Origin: Pigoraptor vietnamica
Lineage: Eukaryota; Opisthokonta; Filasterea
Direction of reading: 5' to 3'
NCBI GenBank assembly: GCA_943704525.1
Contig: CALSCQ010000284.1
Location: 1-42,882 of the forward strand
Length of the DNA stretch: 42,882 bases
In this document: piece by piece, positions 34,001 to 42,882 of the stretch
How positions within the stretch are numbered: the first letter of the stretch is position 1
Layout: each line of letters starts with the position of its first letter
Translations under genes and position numbers: made by a program
Notes under the pieces: generated by a model
Database searches by the model: none
Told to the model about the DNA's origin: nothing
The model's input: the letters and a program-made list of their open reading frames with translations, nothing else

Positions 34001-34101
34001 GCCGAGATGGCCGCGCGCACTGTTTCGCTTATTATGCGCGCGTGCAGGAGCACCCGCGAGAGCAGGCCGACGTTGCTGGGGAAGGCGACCTCGCTGTCCA
34101 T
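31049..34101 (-). CDS. Patatin/DUF3336 (SDP1/TGL-like) lipase homologue lacking the catalytic dyad
   Basis: Reverse exons 34101-33813, 33733-33431, 33277-33217, 33084-32845, 32659-32559, 32436-32325, 32181-32043, 31833-31720, 31524-31335, 31254-31049 give 584 residues. A hydrophobic stretch (ALFVAALALLFAP) lies near the N-terminus, followed by the DUF3336 region (LNEWKRTIQSDLYDGE...) and the patatin core: ALVLSGGASLGMYHFGVVK (oxyanion loop, intact), PRVLCGTAIGAIVAA, TDVTFLDAYQRTGRIINITV, LLNYLTAPNVLIWSAALASC, LPMARLAELFNINHLIVSQV, ATHRVNQ and GERSTWP. In active relatives the elbow is GxSxG and the dyad Asp sits in DGS. Here they are GTAIG (Ala241) and TAS (Thr390-Ala391). The fold is kept but both catalytic residues are gone. 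Active relatives hydrolyse triacylglycerol on lipid droplets; a structural or regulatory role is inferred. Confidence 0.9.
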
Positions 34102-34510
34102 TCGCAACGCGTCAGTCGAATCAACGCTTCATCGTAAAGAACAGTTGCGCGCCGCAGTGCGCGTGGACGGGCGGCTTTTGTGGCTGTTGCGTGCTTTTGC
34201 AGTGCCTGTTCGCGCTCGGGAATGGCACCGATGCGTCCGGCGACGTCACCATCTCTTGGCAGTCCGGACAGTCAGTCGCGGGGTGACCGCTTCGCAACGA
34301 GCAACCTCGATCGTTCGAACAAATTGCAGGCAGCCTCTCGTGGCTCTGACACCTCAGAAAGACTTAGGCTCTCTTGGGACCTGAGCACTTCGCTTGCGGA
34401 TGCCTGGTCGGGCCGTTCCTTCATGCCATGTCTCAAGCTTTCCTTAATTTACGCGCGCACTATGGCCAGCGGTGGTACTTCCCGATCGATGAGACACTCT
34501 TCCACCTTGC
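34102..34510. other. Intergenic region between patatin and kinase genes
   Basis: These 409 bases include the kinase 3' UTR and the patatin promoter, both read on the reverse strand. An open + strand frame crosses the patatin first exon and part of this region but has no family signature, and I treat it as a shadow. No RNA gene is seen. Confidence 0.5.
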
Positions 34511-37500
34511 TCACACCGACGAAACACGCGCGCCCTCATACGAATAATCGTGGTCATCGACCGAAACAACGAACGACGCCGGTGGCGGGCGTGTCGGCTC
34601 GGGCACCGATGCGCCCTTCAGGGACTCGCGATACGCGGCAGAGAGCCTGTCCAGCCGCACAATCGCGTCGAGTGCGGACATTCGGTGCCGGGGGTTGTGC
34701 GCCCAACACGTTTCAAAAAAGTCCGCATACTCGGGCGACACGCGACGAGGAATTCGCGGTCGCAGTCCTACATATGGTCCGATGTGTCAGAATAGATTGG
34801 CTACGAGCGCCGTTGCAGTATCCACAATTTCAGCGAAAAGAGGACTGCCCGCAACGATTGCTTCACCGTGCCAACAACGTACCTTCGGTGACCATCCCGA
34901 CGAGCGAGAGCCAGTCGAGATTTCTCTCGGCATACGGCACGGCAAACAGAAGCAGCTCGTACGCCACCATTCCCAAGCCGAAGACATCGCTTGCGGACGT
35001 CAGGTCGTGGACGGATCCCCTGAAGGAAAACGAGGCGATGCGACAGTCAATTCACCTGGGAGGCCGGCAGCCAAGGCGCAAACTGCAGCACGCACGCAGT
35101 GGGACGCTGCTGAGAGAGAGCAATGGAACATATCGCAACACGCACTTGAGATACTCCGGGGGCGTCCAGTAGCCCGACGATTCCGCCTCTGACAGCATGA
35201 GTCCAAAGTCGCCGATTTTGATGCGCCAGGCCTCGGTGATCTGTTAAATCAATGTGTTATCAGCAAGGGGGGGGGGGGGGGGGGGGGGGGGGGGATGCAC
35301 GTGCGCCAACAATTGTGCAAACCGCGCGCGCACTCCCTGGACAGTCCTTCGGCTGTGTGCGTGCAGTCCTTCGGCTGTGTTCGTCCTCGAATGACACCCA
35401 CCCACATACACCCGGGGTTGATGTTGGCGTGGATGACGGGCGGGCAGCGATTGTGCAGGTACGCGAGCGCCTTCGCAACGTCCGTAACCATCACAATCCG
35501 CCGCTCAAACGTCATCTCGTGCGCCCACATCGTCCCCTGCGGCGGAGGCACCGGGTCTCTGGACTCCCCCTCGAGTGCCATTGCGGCGCGCAGCACGGGA
35601 CGCAGCGGACCGCGCGCGGGGTTCTCAAACACAATCACGGGTTCGACCCGGTCGAGGCACATGCCGAGCATTTCGAGGACGTACGGGTGCCGGAGTTGTC
35701 TGGACAGATGGGCGCCGTCAGAACCATTGCCCACCCACCGAACTATCACGTAAATCAATGCGGGTCACAGGCGCACAACGCGCTCCAAACCCACATGCGC
35801 ACGGCGAGGTCGGCGCGCAGATCGAGCCACCGCGCCTCCTGTCGCATGATCTGCGCGGGCATCTTGCGGATGGCCACGCGGATGCCGTTCCACACGCCAC
35901 GGTGGACGACGCCCGAGTACATGGTCGCGTTCGGAATTTCCTGCGGGACATACGCCGGTACAAAACAAACGAAGACAGTGAGTCAAACGCAGAAGACTAG
36001 CACACACAAACTGAGGGCGTGCAACAGCGAATAACATGAGTCAAATGGCTCATGCGCACAACACCAGCACACAGCGTGCACAACACACAACCCACGTCAA
36101 GCACGTCCAGCGAAGACCCGTCAATCTTCCAGAACGAGAGCAACGACAGCGACATGCGCTTGCCGTTGTGCCTCGCCCCTCCGGGCGCCCGCAGTATCAT
36201 GGGCCGGTCCGCGTCCTTCTCCGCTAGGTGCACATCGCCAGGGCTCGACACTTCGCCTCCCACGCCCGCGCCGTCCCCGGTACCGTCCTGCTGGTGGCGA
36301 GGCACCTGCGGACTGACGGGGATGGCCGTGTTCTTCGCAAGCAATGGATACCGCCGTTGCGACAGAGAGGACGGCTTGACCTGCGGAACAATGTATGCGC
36401 GCCACTTAATTTCGTTGCAACAATCGCGCATCCCTTATGGACGACAGGCACGCACCTGCCACACATTTATGGGAGCGATCGTGCTGACGGTCGCCCTGCG
36501 CCGAAGGCTGCTGTACGTCGCGGTGGACTGGACCGACCCCTCGCGTCCAATGCCAGCAAGCGAAGGGCCCGTCGGCGCAAGCACTTCCCCTGCTTCTGCA
36601 AAGTGGATCTCGGACATTCGCTCCGGCGGAAGCTCCGACACGCACGTGGCCATCGCTGAGTGCGTCATCAGCACCTGCGAGACGACACCAGTCACGTGCA
36701 CGCACGTTTGACACCCAGTGAGTGTGGATGCCGAGCACAAGCGCAAGCACTTTGAAACAAGCTCAGAAGCGCCCACCGCCCAACATTAATGGCGCATACA
36801 ATCTTCAACAGTAGCGCAAGTAACATCACATCAGCCACCCAGTGCCCACGTAGCACAAAAAACGTCACATCAACCACGGTAATCCCCACCTGTCCAAATC
36901 CCGCCGCTTTCCGCAGCAGTGCCGCCGTCTTCACTATCGTGCCTCGGTAAGAGGCACGCGAAGGTAGCTGGAATTCAAACGCGTCGGACGGGGGCCCAGC
37001 ACCCGCAGACGCCTCTCCCTTCTCCGAACCGACAATGGCACGCTCGCATTCGCCGTAATCGAGGCCAACACGGAGGGCGAGACCGCGAAATACGGGGCTG
37101 CTACTGTCGAGCGGAGGCGAAAGGGAAGCAGGGGAAAGCGTGTGGGGCGGTTCGAGAATGCTCAGAGCCATTTCGGAGTCGGCGTCCGCACCGAGGGCAG
37201 CCACCGCCTCCATGTGGCGCGTCGCACCGTCCGCCAGCACAGGCGCGCACAGCGGGACCGCAAGGAGGTCGTCGGGCCAGTCGAGCGCAAGAAGGGACGT
37301 CTGGCAATCGCACGCCCACATCACGGCATCCGACGCATTCTTGAACACGGCCACTGCGGCAACGACGGGACGCTTAGAAAACGCACACACGCACACACGC
37401 ACACACTCTTTCATGCACTCGAATCACGAGGCCACAGGTTCGATACCCACCTAGTTTTTCGACTTCCCATCGCACTTCGTACCCGCTGCGCAGCTCCAAG

Positions 37501-39577
37501 AGCCGTCGCAGTTCCGCCGTGAGCATCGGCACAGCGCGCCGCATAGCGTGAGGGCACGCGTCCCACAACATGCTCCCGAACGCAACGTCGCAGTGAACAA
37601 CCGCGAGTGGCGGAAATGGCGGAGGGACGGGCCTTGCGAAGATAACGTCGGAAGGCGGACGCATAGACGACTCTGGAGGTGCGGTATAGCCGTTCATGGG
37701 CTGGAGCAGGTCGGCGCGCAGGTGAGAGTTTGCGAGCGGTTGTTGGTGCATCTTCGGCGACGCAGCGGGGGATGGAGGGCGGTTCCCGCTAAGTGGCGGG
37801 AGAAGGACGACCGACGAGCGCGGGAGCTGTCGCAGCCTCTCGACGATGGTTGGAAATGACGGGCGGGTGGTGACGTCCTTTGCCCAGCATGCCGTCATCA
37901 GCGACCTCAGCGGCTGCATTTGCAAGGCGCACGCATGTGAGTGTGCGATGGCCTACGCATTAGCACACGTAACGCGACTGTTACAAATCGACACCGCGGC
38001 AGAGACACATGCCCATTCTTACCTCGTTCGTGATGCCGTCGATGGGCGGCCGCATGTCTTCATTCAGCACGCGAAATCCCACGGCCATTGGGTGCACGCC
38101 CACGTACAGCTCGGCGCCCGTCGCAATCTCCCACATGACTATGCCGTACGAGTACCTGCGCCGAGTTTACGCACATGCACACGCGCAAGTGTTAACACAC
38201 GAGCGCCGCACTTGGTGGCAAGTCTTGCTAAGCTATGGCGGTTGACAGGATAACTCACACGTCGCTGTGCTCCACGAAGCGTTTGCCCTCGATAATCTCT
38301 GGCGCGAGCCTGTACAGACGTGTGCAGATAATAAGAACCGGCCACTCCAAGTGCCACCCATATGCAACAATTCGTTAGTCTGAAAAAATACATCGGCCAA
38401 TACACGCACAAACTTGGTCACGCACCAATGTATAGAGCCCAGCCGCCCCATCATGTCTCCGCCGGCGACACTCGCGTTGAGGTCGACGGAATCGCGCTTG
38501 TCGGGAAACGCGTCGTTCGGTTGCGTATCCCGCTGCTTGAACCGCGTCAGACCAAAGTCGGCCACCTGCGCGATGAGGTAGTCGACCACTCCTCAGCACG
38601 TTGCATGAGGGAAGCGCAACAGATCGGAGAGAGCGAGCGACGCGAAAGACGCGTCCACTATCAAAGCACGGACCTTGATGCGCCACCCGTGTCCGACCAG
38701 CAAGTTTGCGCTCTTCAAATCCCTGCGTTGGGGCGGAATGGCCAGTTAAAAAGATAGCAGAAAACCACAATGCCCTCTGAGGGGTGGCTCAGAGATGAAT
38801 ATGTTGCTTCGTCGACAACAACAGACAGAGGGGATGCACGTGCAAGGCCTACCGGTGGAGGATGGGCGGTTTGTTCGTGTGCAGAAATGCCATTCCCATC
38901 GCAGTGTCGAGGCACATGGCGAGCCGGTGGCCGTCTGCCAGGCGAATCGCAGGGTCCTGCGACAGCAAACGGCGCAGTCGCATTGAGCAACCGACGCAGC
39001 ACATCGTGATGAGATGCGGTTGAATGCTCACACACGCCGACAGGACGTGCGCGCGCACACAGCACTCACGTGCACAATTACACCTGTACAACAATCAGCA
39101 TCGAGTGCTTGACCCACCCGCAGCACCGAATAGATCGTGCCGAGGGGGAGGTATTCGAATACAATGGCAAGGTTTGGGTACTGGTCGCACACGCCCTGCA
39201 GGTGCACGGACGACTCTCAGAAAGCGCCCAGAGATACGAAAGGACGGGGGCGTTGTGTGGTGAGTGCGTATGCATGTCATGTGGTGTAAGTAAGTTTTGT
39301 CAACACGTGCATGTGTGTGTGTGTGTGTGTGTGTGTGCGTGCTGGGCTGCAGTGTGTGTGCGTGTGTGTGTGTGTGTGCGTGCTGGGCTGCAGTGTGTGT
39401 GTGTGTGTGTGTGTGTGTATGCGTGCTGGGCTGCAGTGTGTGTGTGTGTGTGTGTGCGTGCTGGGCTGCAGTGTGTGTGTGTGTGTGTGTATGCGTGCTG
39501 GGCTGCAGTGTGTGTGTGTGTGTGTGCGTGCTGGGCTGCAGTGTGTGCGTGTGTGTGTGTGTGCGTGCTGGGCTGCA

Positions 39578-39608
<31 letters not shown>

Positions 39609-40164
39609 TGCGTGTGCGTGTGCGTGTGCGTGCGTGTGCGTGTGCGTGCGTGTGCGTGTGCGTGCGTGTGCGTGTGCGTGGGTGCGTGTGCGTGCGTGAG
39701 GGTTTGTGTGTGCGAGAGAGTGCCCCGGTGAGCGTAATGACATGCTCGCGTACGCAAGACCGGCCACATAGTCCCACCATGAACAAAATGACGTTCGGAT
39801 GACGCAACTCCGAGTCGCACAAAATTGCAGCCTCCTTCTTAAACGACGCTATCTGTCGCTCGTCGTCCACGCCCGCGTGCAGCCTCTTCACGGCCACCGT
39901 GCTCCCGCGGTACTGCGCCTTGTACACGACGCCGTAGCTGCCGCGACCGAGCACCTTCTCCATCAGCAGCTCCTCAAAGTCCACGCGAAACTTTGTCGTC
40001 ATGTCGCCGCCCATCGCCGACAAACGGCGCGCCATTCGCTCGGTCATTTCCGCGATCCACTTTTGCCGAAACTTTCGGATCCACGTGAAGCCTATTATGA
40101 TGAGCACCAGAGAGACGAACAGCAGGCACGTGAGAAGGATGATTACGTCGTTATCCAACGCCAT
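34511..40164 (-). CDS. Membrane-anchored kinase - degenerate cyclase - pseudokinase protein
   Basis: Reverse exons 40164-39778, 39195-39118, 38956-38853, 38722-38674, 38565-38426, 38309-38259, 38155-38023, 37913-37451, 37353-36890, 36674-36456, 36380-36105, 35940-35795, 35699-35402, 35240-35146, 35019-34883, 34767-34511 give 1098 residues. One transmembrane helix (about 6-27) precedes kinase 1, which is complete: GRGSYGVV, K93, [22 protein letters not shown] class III cyclase-like domain (about 416-640; [30 protein letters not shown]) keeps the first Asp (D423), but the second metal site reads VEK where GD is expected. Kinase 2 (about 789-1065) lacks the Gly-rich loop, has Arg813 for the VAIK Lys and HAN for HRD, and keeps DFG. 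ATG 40164 has the AAAGATGGCG context. Upstream exons for an ectodomain cannot be excluded. Confidence 0.9.
35267..35294 (+). repeat. G28 run in a kinase-gene intron
   Basis: Twenty-eight consecutive G on the + strand lie in the intron 35401-35241 of the reverse-strand kinase gene, close to its acceptor. Confidence 0.95.
39311..39710 (+). repeat. (GT)n/minisatellite array with seven GCTGGGCTGCAG cores in kinase intron 1
   Basis: Seven copies of GCGTGCTGGGCTGCAG, spaced by variable GT runs, are followed by about 100 bases of GTGCGTGC-type repeat. On the gene strand each core reads CTGCAG after a CA run, like a 3' splice site. The intron spans 39777-39196 and is the longest seen here (582 bases). 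Confidence 0.95.
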
Positions 40165-40657
40165 CTTTGCCGCGAACGAGGCAGGGCGATCCGCCACTGC
40201 AACACGCCGTCTCCTTCCCAGTCGCGCGTTTGCAGAGTGTGATGCCCTCAGCGAGTTCAGCGAGTCCCCATCGTCACATAGTCCTCCACAGACTCAACGC
40301 GTTGAACGCTGCCACTCGAAGGCGTCGGGACTGTATGCGAGTGCGCAGTTCGCCCGACACTTTTCCGCCCTTGAAACGAAAGGCTCGTGCGTGTCCCGAC
40401 GTACGTGTAAACAAAGCGCATAAGGTGTGTGAAAGTGGCTCCCATTCGCGACCGCACAGCACAGTTCAAAAACCGGTGCAACGCAAGGTGGATGTTAATT
40501 ATGCAAGATAAGGTGGGTATTACATGGGACGGACTAACCCCCACTCCATCCCACACTTCGCCCAAAGTAACGCTCCCACGTGAGAACATGCATTTCAAAC
40601 GAATTGCCGTGAATGCTCAAAATCTAAAGAGCGATTTTCCCGTCGCCCTTCGCAAGA
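40165..40657. promoter_or_regulatory. Divergent promoter, kinase gene / RRP42
   Basis: These 493 bases lie between head-to-head start codons. CACGTGA is present at 40577-40583, about 75 bases before the RRP42 ATG. No coding exon was recognised, although an upstream exon of the kinase gene could lie here. Confidence 0.5.
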
Positions 40658-41179
40658 ATGGCGTCCGCGCGCCTGTCGCAGTACGAGCGGCAGTATCTTC
40701 TCGCCGGCGTGGAGTCCAATTTCCGCGCAGATGGCCGCGGGTGTATGGACTACCGCCCGTTTGCCATCGACACGGGCATCATCTCAAACACAAACGGATC
40801 CGCGAGGCTGCGACTGGTGGGCGTGCGTGCGACTGCGAGGGCTTCTTGTCGGCATGGACGCTGTTGTCGCTGTTGTGCATGACGTCTCTCGTTACGTGTT
40901 ATTTTGTAACTTCGTTCATGCGACGTATGTGTTATTTTTGTGTAATTTTATTAATGCGATGTCGCTGAATGCGCCCGTTGTGCGAAGGGTACGACGGATG
41001 TCATTGTGGGCATTAAGGCGGAAATAGGCGAACCGGACGTCGCACGGCCAGGGGAAGGGCGCATCCTGTTCTCTGTGGAATGGTGAGAGAAGGCTCGACA
41101 TGCCTGCCGTGTGTGTGTTGATGTCAGTATTGCTGGCTTCTGCCTCAATCGTACGAGGCATTAGCCTCTCAGTGCGCGT

Positions 41180-41228
<49 letters not shown>

Positions 41229-42882
41229 TACACACACATACACACACACACACAAACTGCACACACACAATTACACTCACTCGCATGCATGCACACGCAC
41301 ACGGCCTCCACATATTGACGTGTGCTTTCGCTGCAGTTCTGCCAACGCATCGCCTGAGTTTGAGGGCAAGGGAGGGGAAGACCTCTCGCTTGAGATTGCG
41401 CGCAACTTGGAGCGCGGATTTGGCGTCAAGGGCGCGATCGACCTCACGCCCCTCTGCATCCTCCGGGGACAGCAGTGCTGGGTGCTTTATGTGGACGCGC
41501 TGGTGAGTAACTGCATACGACGTACCTTTGACGTGTTGCAACGTGTGGCAACCGTACAAGGTCTGTGGCCATGAAGCAGAGCGCGCGCGTGTGTGGGTAT
41601 GTGTGTGTGTGTGAGAGAGAGTGTGTGTGGTGTGGATGTGTGTGGGTGTGTGTGTGTGTGGTGTGGATGTGTGTGGGTGTGTGTGTGTGTGAGAGAGAGT
41701 GTGTGTGGTGTGGATGTGTGTGGTGTGTGTGTGTGTGAGTGAGTGTGTGTGGTGTGGATGTGTGTGGTGTGTGTGTGAGAGAGAGTGTGTGTGTGTGTGG
41801 TGTGTGTGATGTGTGTGCGTGTGTGTACGTGCGTGTGTGTGTGTGTGTGGGGGGGAGGGGGGGGGGGGGGTGTACGCCAATGGTTTTCTGATACCTTCTC
41901 CGTACTGCTTGCCTACTATCTCAGGTACTAGTCGCCGGCGGAAACCTTATCGATTCTGTGGCACTCTGTGCACGCGCGGCGCTTCATGTGGCGCGGTGGG
42001 TCGGCGGGGTATACTGTAGCTCTCGCCGTAGTAGTGCTCAGGGATGTCTGTCCATTCGATCTTTCGTGTTGGGTACTCCGTCGTCCTACCGTGATGCCGC
42101 AGATCTGTGCCGCACACTCATATTGTCCGCGTGTATTTGCACGCACGCATGCACGCACACGCAGCATTCCCAAAGTGAGTGTGGTGACGACGGAGGACGG
42201 AACGCCGGAAATTGAGATATCGGACGACCCCGCGGATGCGTTTGCGCTGAGGGCCGACAACGCGCCTGTTCTGGTCACATTATCAAAGGTCTGCGGGCCG
42301 TCTGCGACCCCTTCTAGCTGCTCGACACCTTGACCACTGTGTTTTATTGTTGCCGTGTGGTCACGTGCCTTCCGTCGGGTATGGGCTCACATTCATTAGA
42401 GAGTAACCATTTTTTCGTTGCCTTTCCCTCTTTCGGCCAAGTGGAGTCTATGGACACACGTCTATGATTTAAGCTGATCCGACACCTCTTTCGGCCAGAT
42501 TGGCTCGCGGCACATTGTCGACGCCGTTCCTTCCGAAGAAGCGTGCGCCACGTCAAAACTGGTCGTCGCCGTGAACGCAGCAGGTTTGTGAGCCAGATTG
42601 GAATGCCGGCGCAGCACGTGCGTGCGCTTGCTTGCGTCGACGACGGCAGTGGGCCGATGCTGAGTTCTGCTCTGTGTCATGTGTGTGCAGGCAAGGTGAC
42701 GAGCGTTGTGGGTGGCGGTGCTGGTGGACTCGAAGTGCAGCTGATGCGGGATATGATTGAGGTGGGCCCCTTGCTCAATGCACACACAAGGCGCCCTCCC
42801 TCCTTCCCTCCCATAGGCAAGCAATGTCCGACACGCCGCAGCCCTCAAGCACGAGGGTGTTCACGGAGGCAAGCTGCGACAC
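40658..42882 (+). CDS. EXOSC7: Exosome core subunit RRP42/EXOSC7 (3' end beyond the window)
   Basis: Exons 40658-40816, 40988-41082, 41337-41502, 41925-41995, 42165-42288, 42499-42583, 42691-42761 and 42817 to the window edge give 279 residues so far; the human protein has 291, so little is missing. The RNase PH fold reads through YLLAGVESNFRADGRGCMDY, LGTTDVIVGIKAEIGEP, FSVECSANASPEFEGKGGE, CWVLYVDAL, AGGNLIDSVALCARAALH, IEISDDPADAF, IGSRHIVDA and EEACATSKLVVAV. RRP42 is a non-catalytic ring subunit of the RNA exosome, which degrades and processes RNA in nucleus and cytosol. The acceptor before 40988 is CGAAG, not CAG, and the one before 42817 is TAG. Introns contain CA and GT arrays. Confidence 0.93.
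41179..41260 (+). repeat. (CA)n microsatellite in an RRP42 intron
   Basis: A CA array with a few CATA units lies in the intron 41083-41336. It is the only long CA array on the + strand in this window. Confidence 0.95.
41585..41870 (+). repeat. Complex GT/GAGAGA/GGTGTGGAT array ending in a G-rich run
   Basis: Repeats of GTGTGTGGTGTGGATGTGTGTGG alternate with GAGAGAGAGTGTGTG. The array ends in 22 bases that are all G except one A (41849-41870). It fills most of the intron 41503-41924. Confidence 0.9.

Noticed and set aside
33758-34384. Open + strand frames over the patatin first exon and its upstream gap
   Set aside because: No family similarity or initiation context is seen, and the reverse-strand exon is supported by DUF3336 similarity.
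37431-37450. GGTTCGATACCC, resembling a tRNA B-box
   Set aside because: No matching A-box, acceptor stem or anticodon arm is found upstream. It lies at the splice boundary of a kinase intron.
39277-39820. Long His/Thr and Cys/Val repeat proteins read from the GT array in all frames
   Set aside because: They are translations of a microsatellite inside kinase intron 1. The kinase domain resumes cleanly after the acceptor at 39196.
1-42882. CRISPR arrays, transposons, rRNA or phage genes
   Set aside because: The repeats present are microsatellites and intronic minisatellites. No spacer structure, transposase, integrase or rRNA sequence was recognised.

Overview
This is a nuclear genome segment from an intron-rich, GC-rich unicellular eukaryote. 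Thirteen protein-coding genes fill nearly all of it, and twelve of them are split by short, mostly GT-AG introns (roughly 60-110 bases, longer where microsatellites have expanded). No rRNA, tRNA, CRISPR or transposable element was recognised. The gene set (fascin, ER peroxiredoxin, Dbl-type RhoGEF, nocturnin, mitochondrial NAD kinase, TRP channel, RRP42, and a kinase-cyclase-kinase receptor-like protein of a type I associate with Acanthamoeba-like amoebae) suggests an amoebozoan or another Amorphea protist. That placement is inference from gene content and was not tested.

Layout on the + strand: fascin (1015-3165), a PRDX4-like peroxiredoxin with signal peptide (3600-4749), an IQ-DH-PH-HR1 RhoGEF (5509-8502), and a K+ channel with two cyclic-nucleotide-binding domains (9140-14317). 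A tandem AAA ATPase of AFG2/CDC48 type (14549-17253, -) is divergent from nocturnin (17439-18924, +) across 185 bases. A divergent pyruvate kinase (19106-21913, -) shares a promoter region with an ankyrin/coiled-coil gene (22323-25356, +). Next come an ankyrin TRP-like channel (25696-29068, +) and an intronless NADK2 (29589-30986, +). NADK2 is tail-to-tail with a patatin/DUF3336 protein (31049-34101, -). A membrane-anchored kinase-cyclase-kinase (34511-40164, -) is divergent from RRP42/EXOSC7 (40658 to beyond the window, +).

Biologically the segment is rich in actin and cell-surface signalling genes (fascin, RhoGEF, cyclic-nucleotide-gated K+ channel, TRP channel, receptor-like kinase), mixed with housekeeping genes. 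They are not an operon and no shared pathway is shown.

The most unusual result is that three of the thirteen genes encode apparently intact proteins whose catalytic residues are replaced. The pyruvate kinase has lost its metal-binding Asp. The patatin has lost both members of its Ser-Asp dyad. The kinase-cyclase-kinase has a degenerate cyclase and a degenerate second kinase. The introns are also notable: a 10-base microexon, a GC-AG intron, intronic tandem repeats built around splice-site-like sequence, and long G runs that all lie on the same DNA strand whatever the gene direction. All gene models were spliced by hand from reading frame, splice consensus and family similarity, so individual boundaries may be off.
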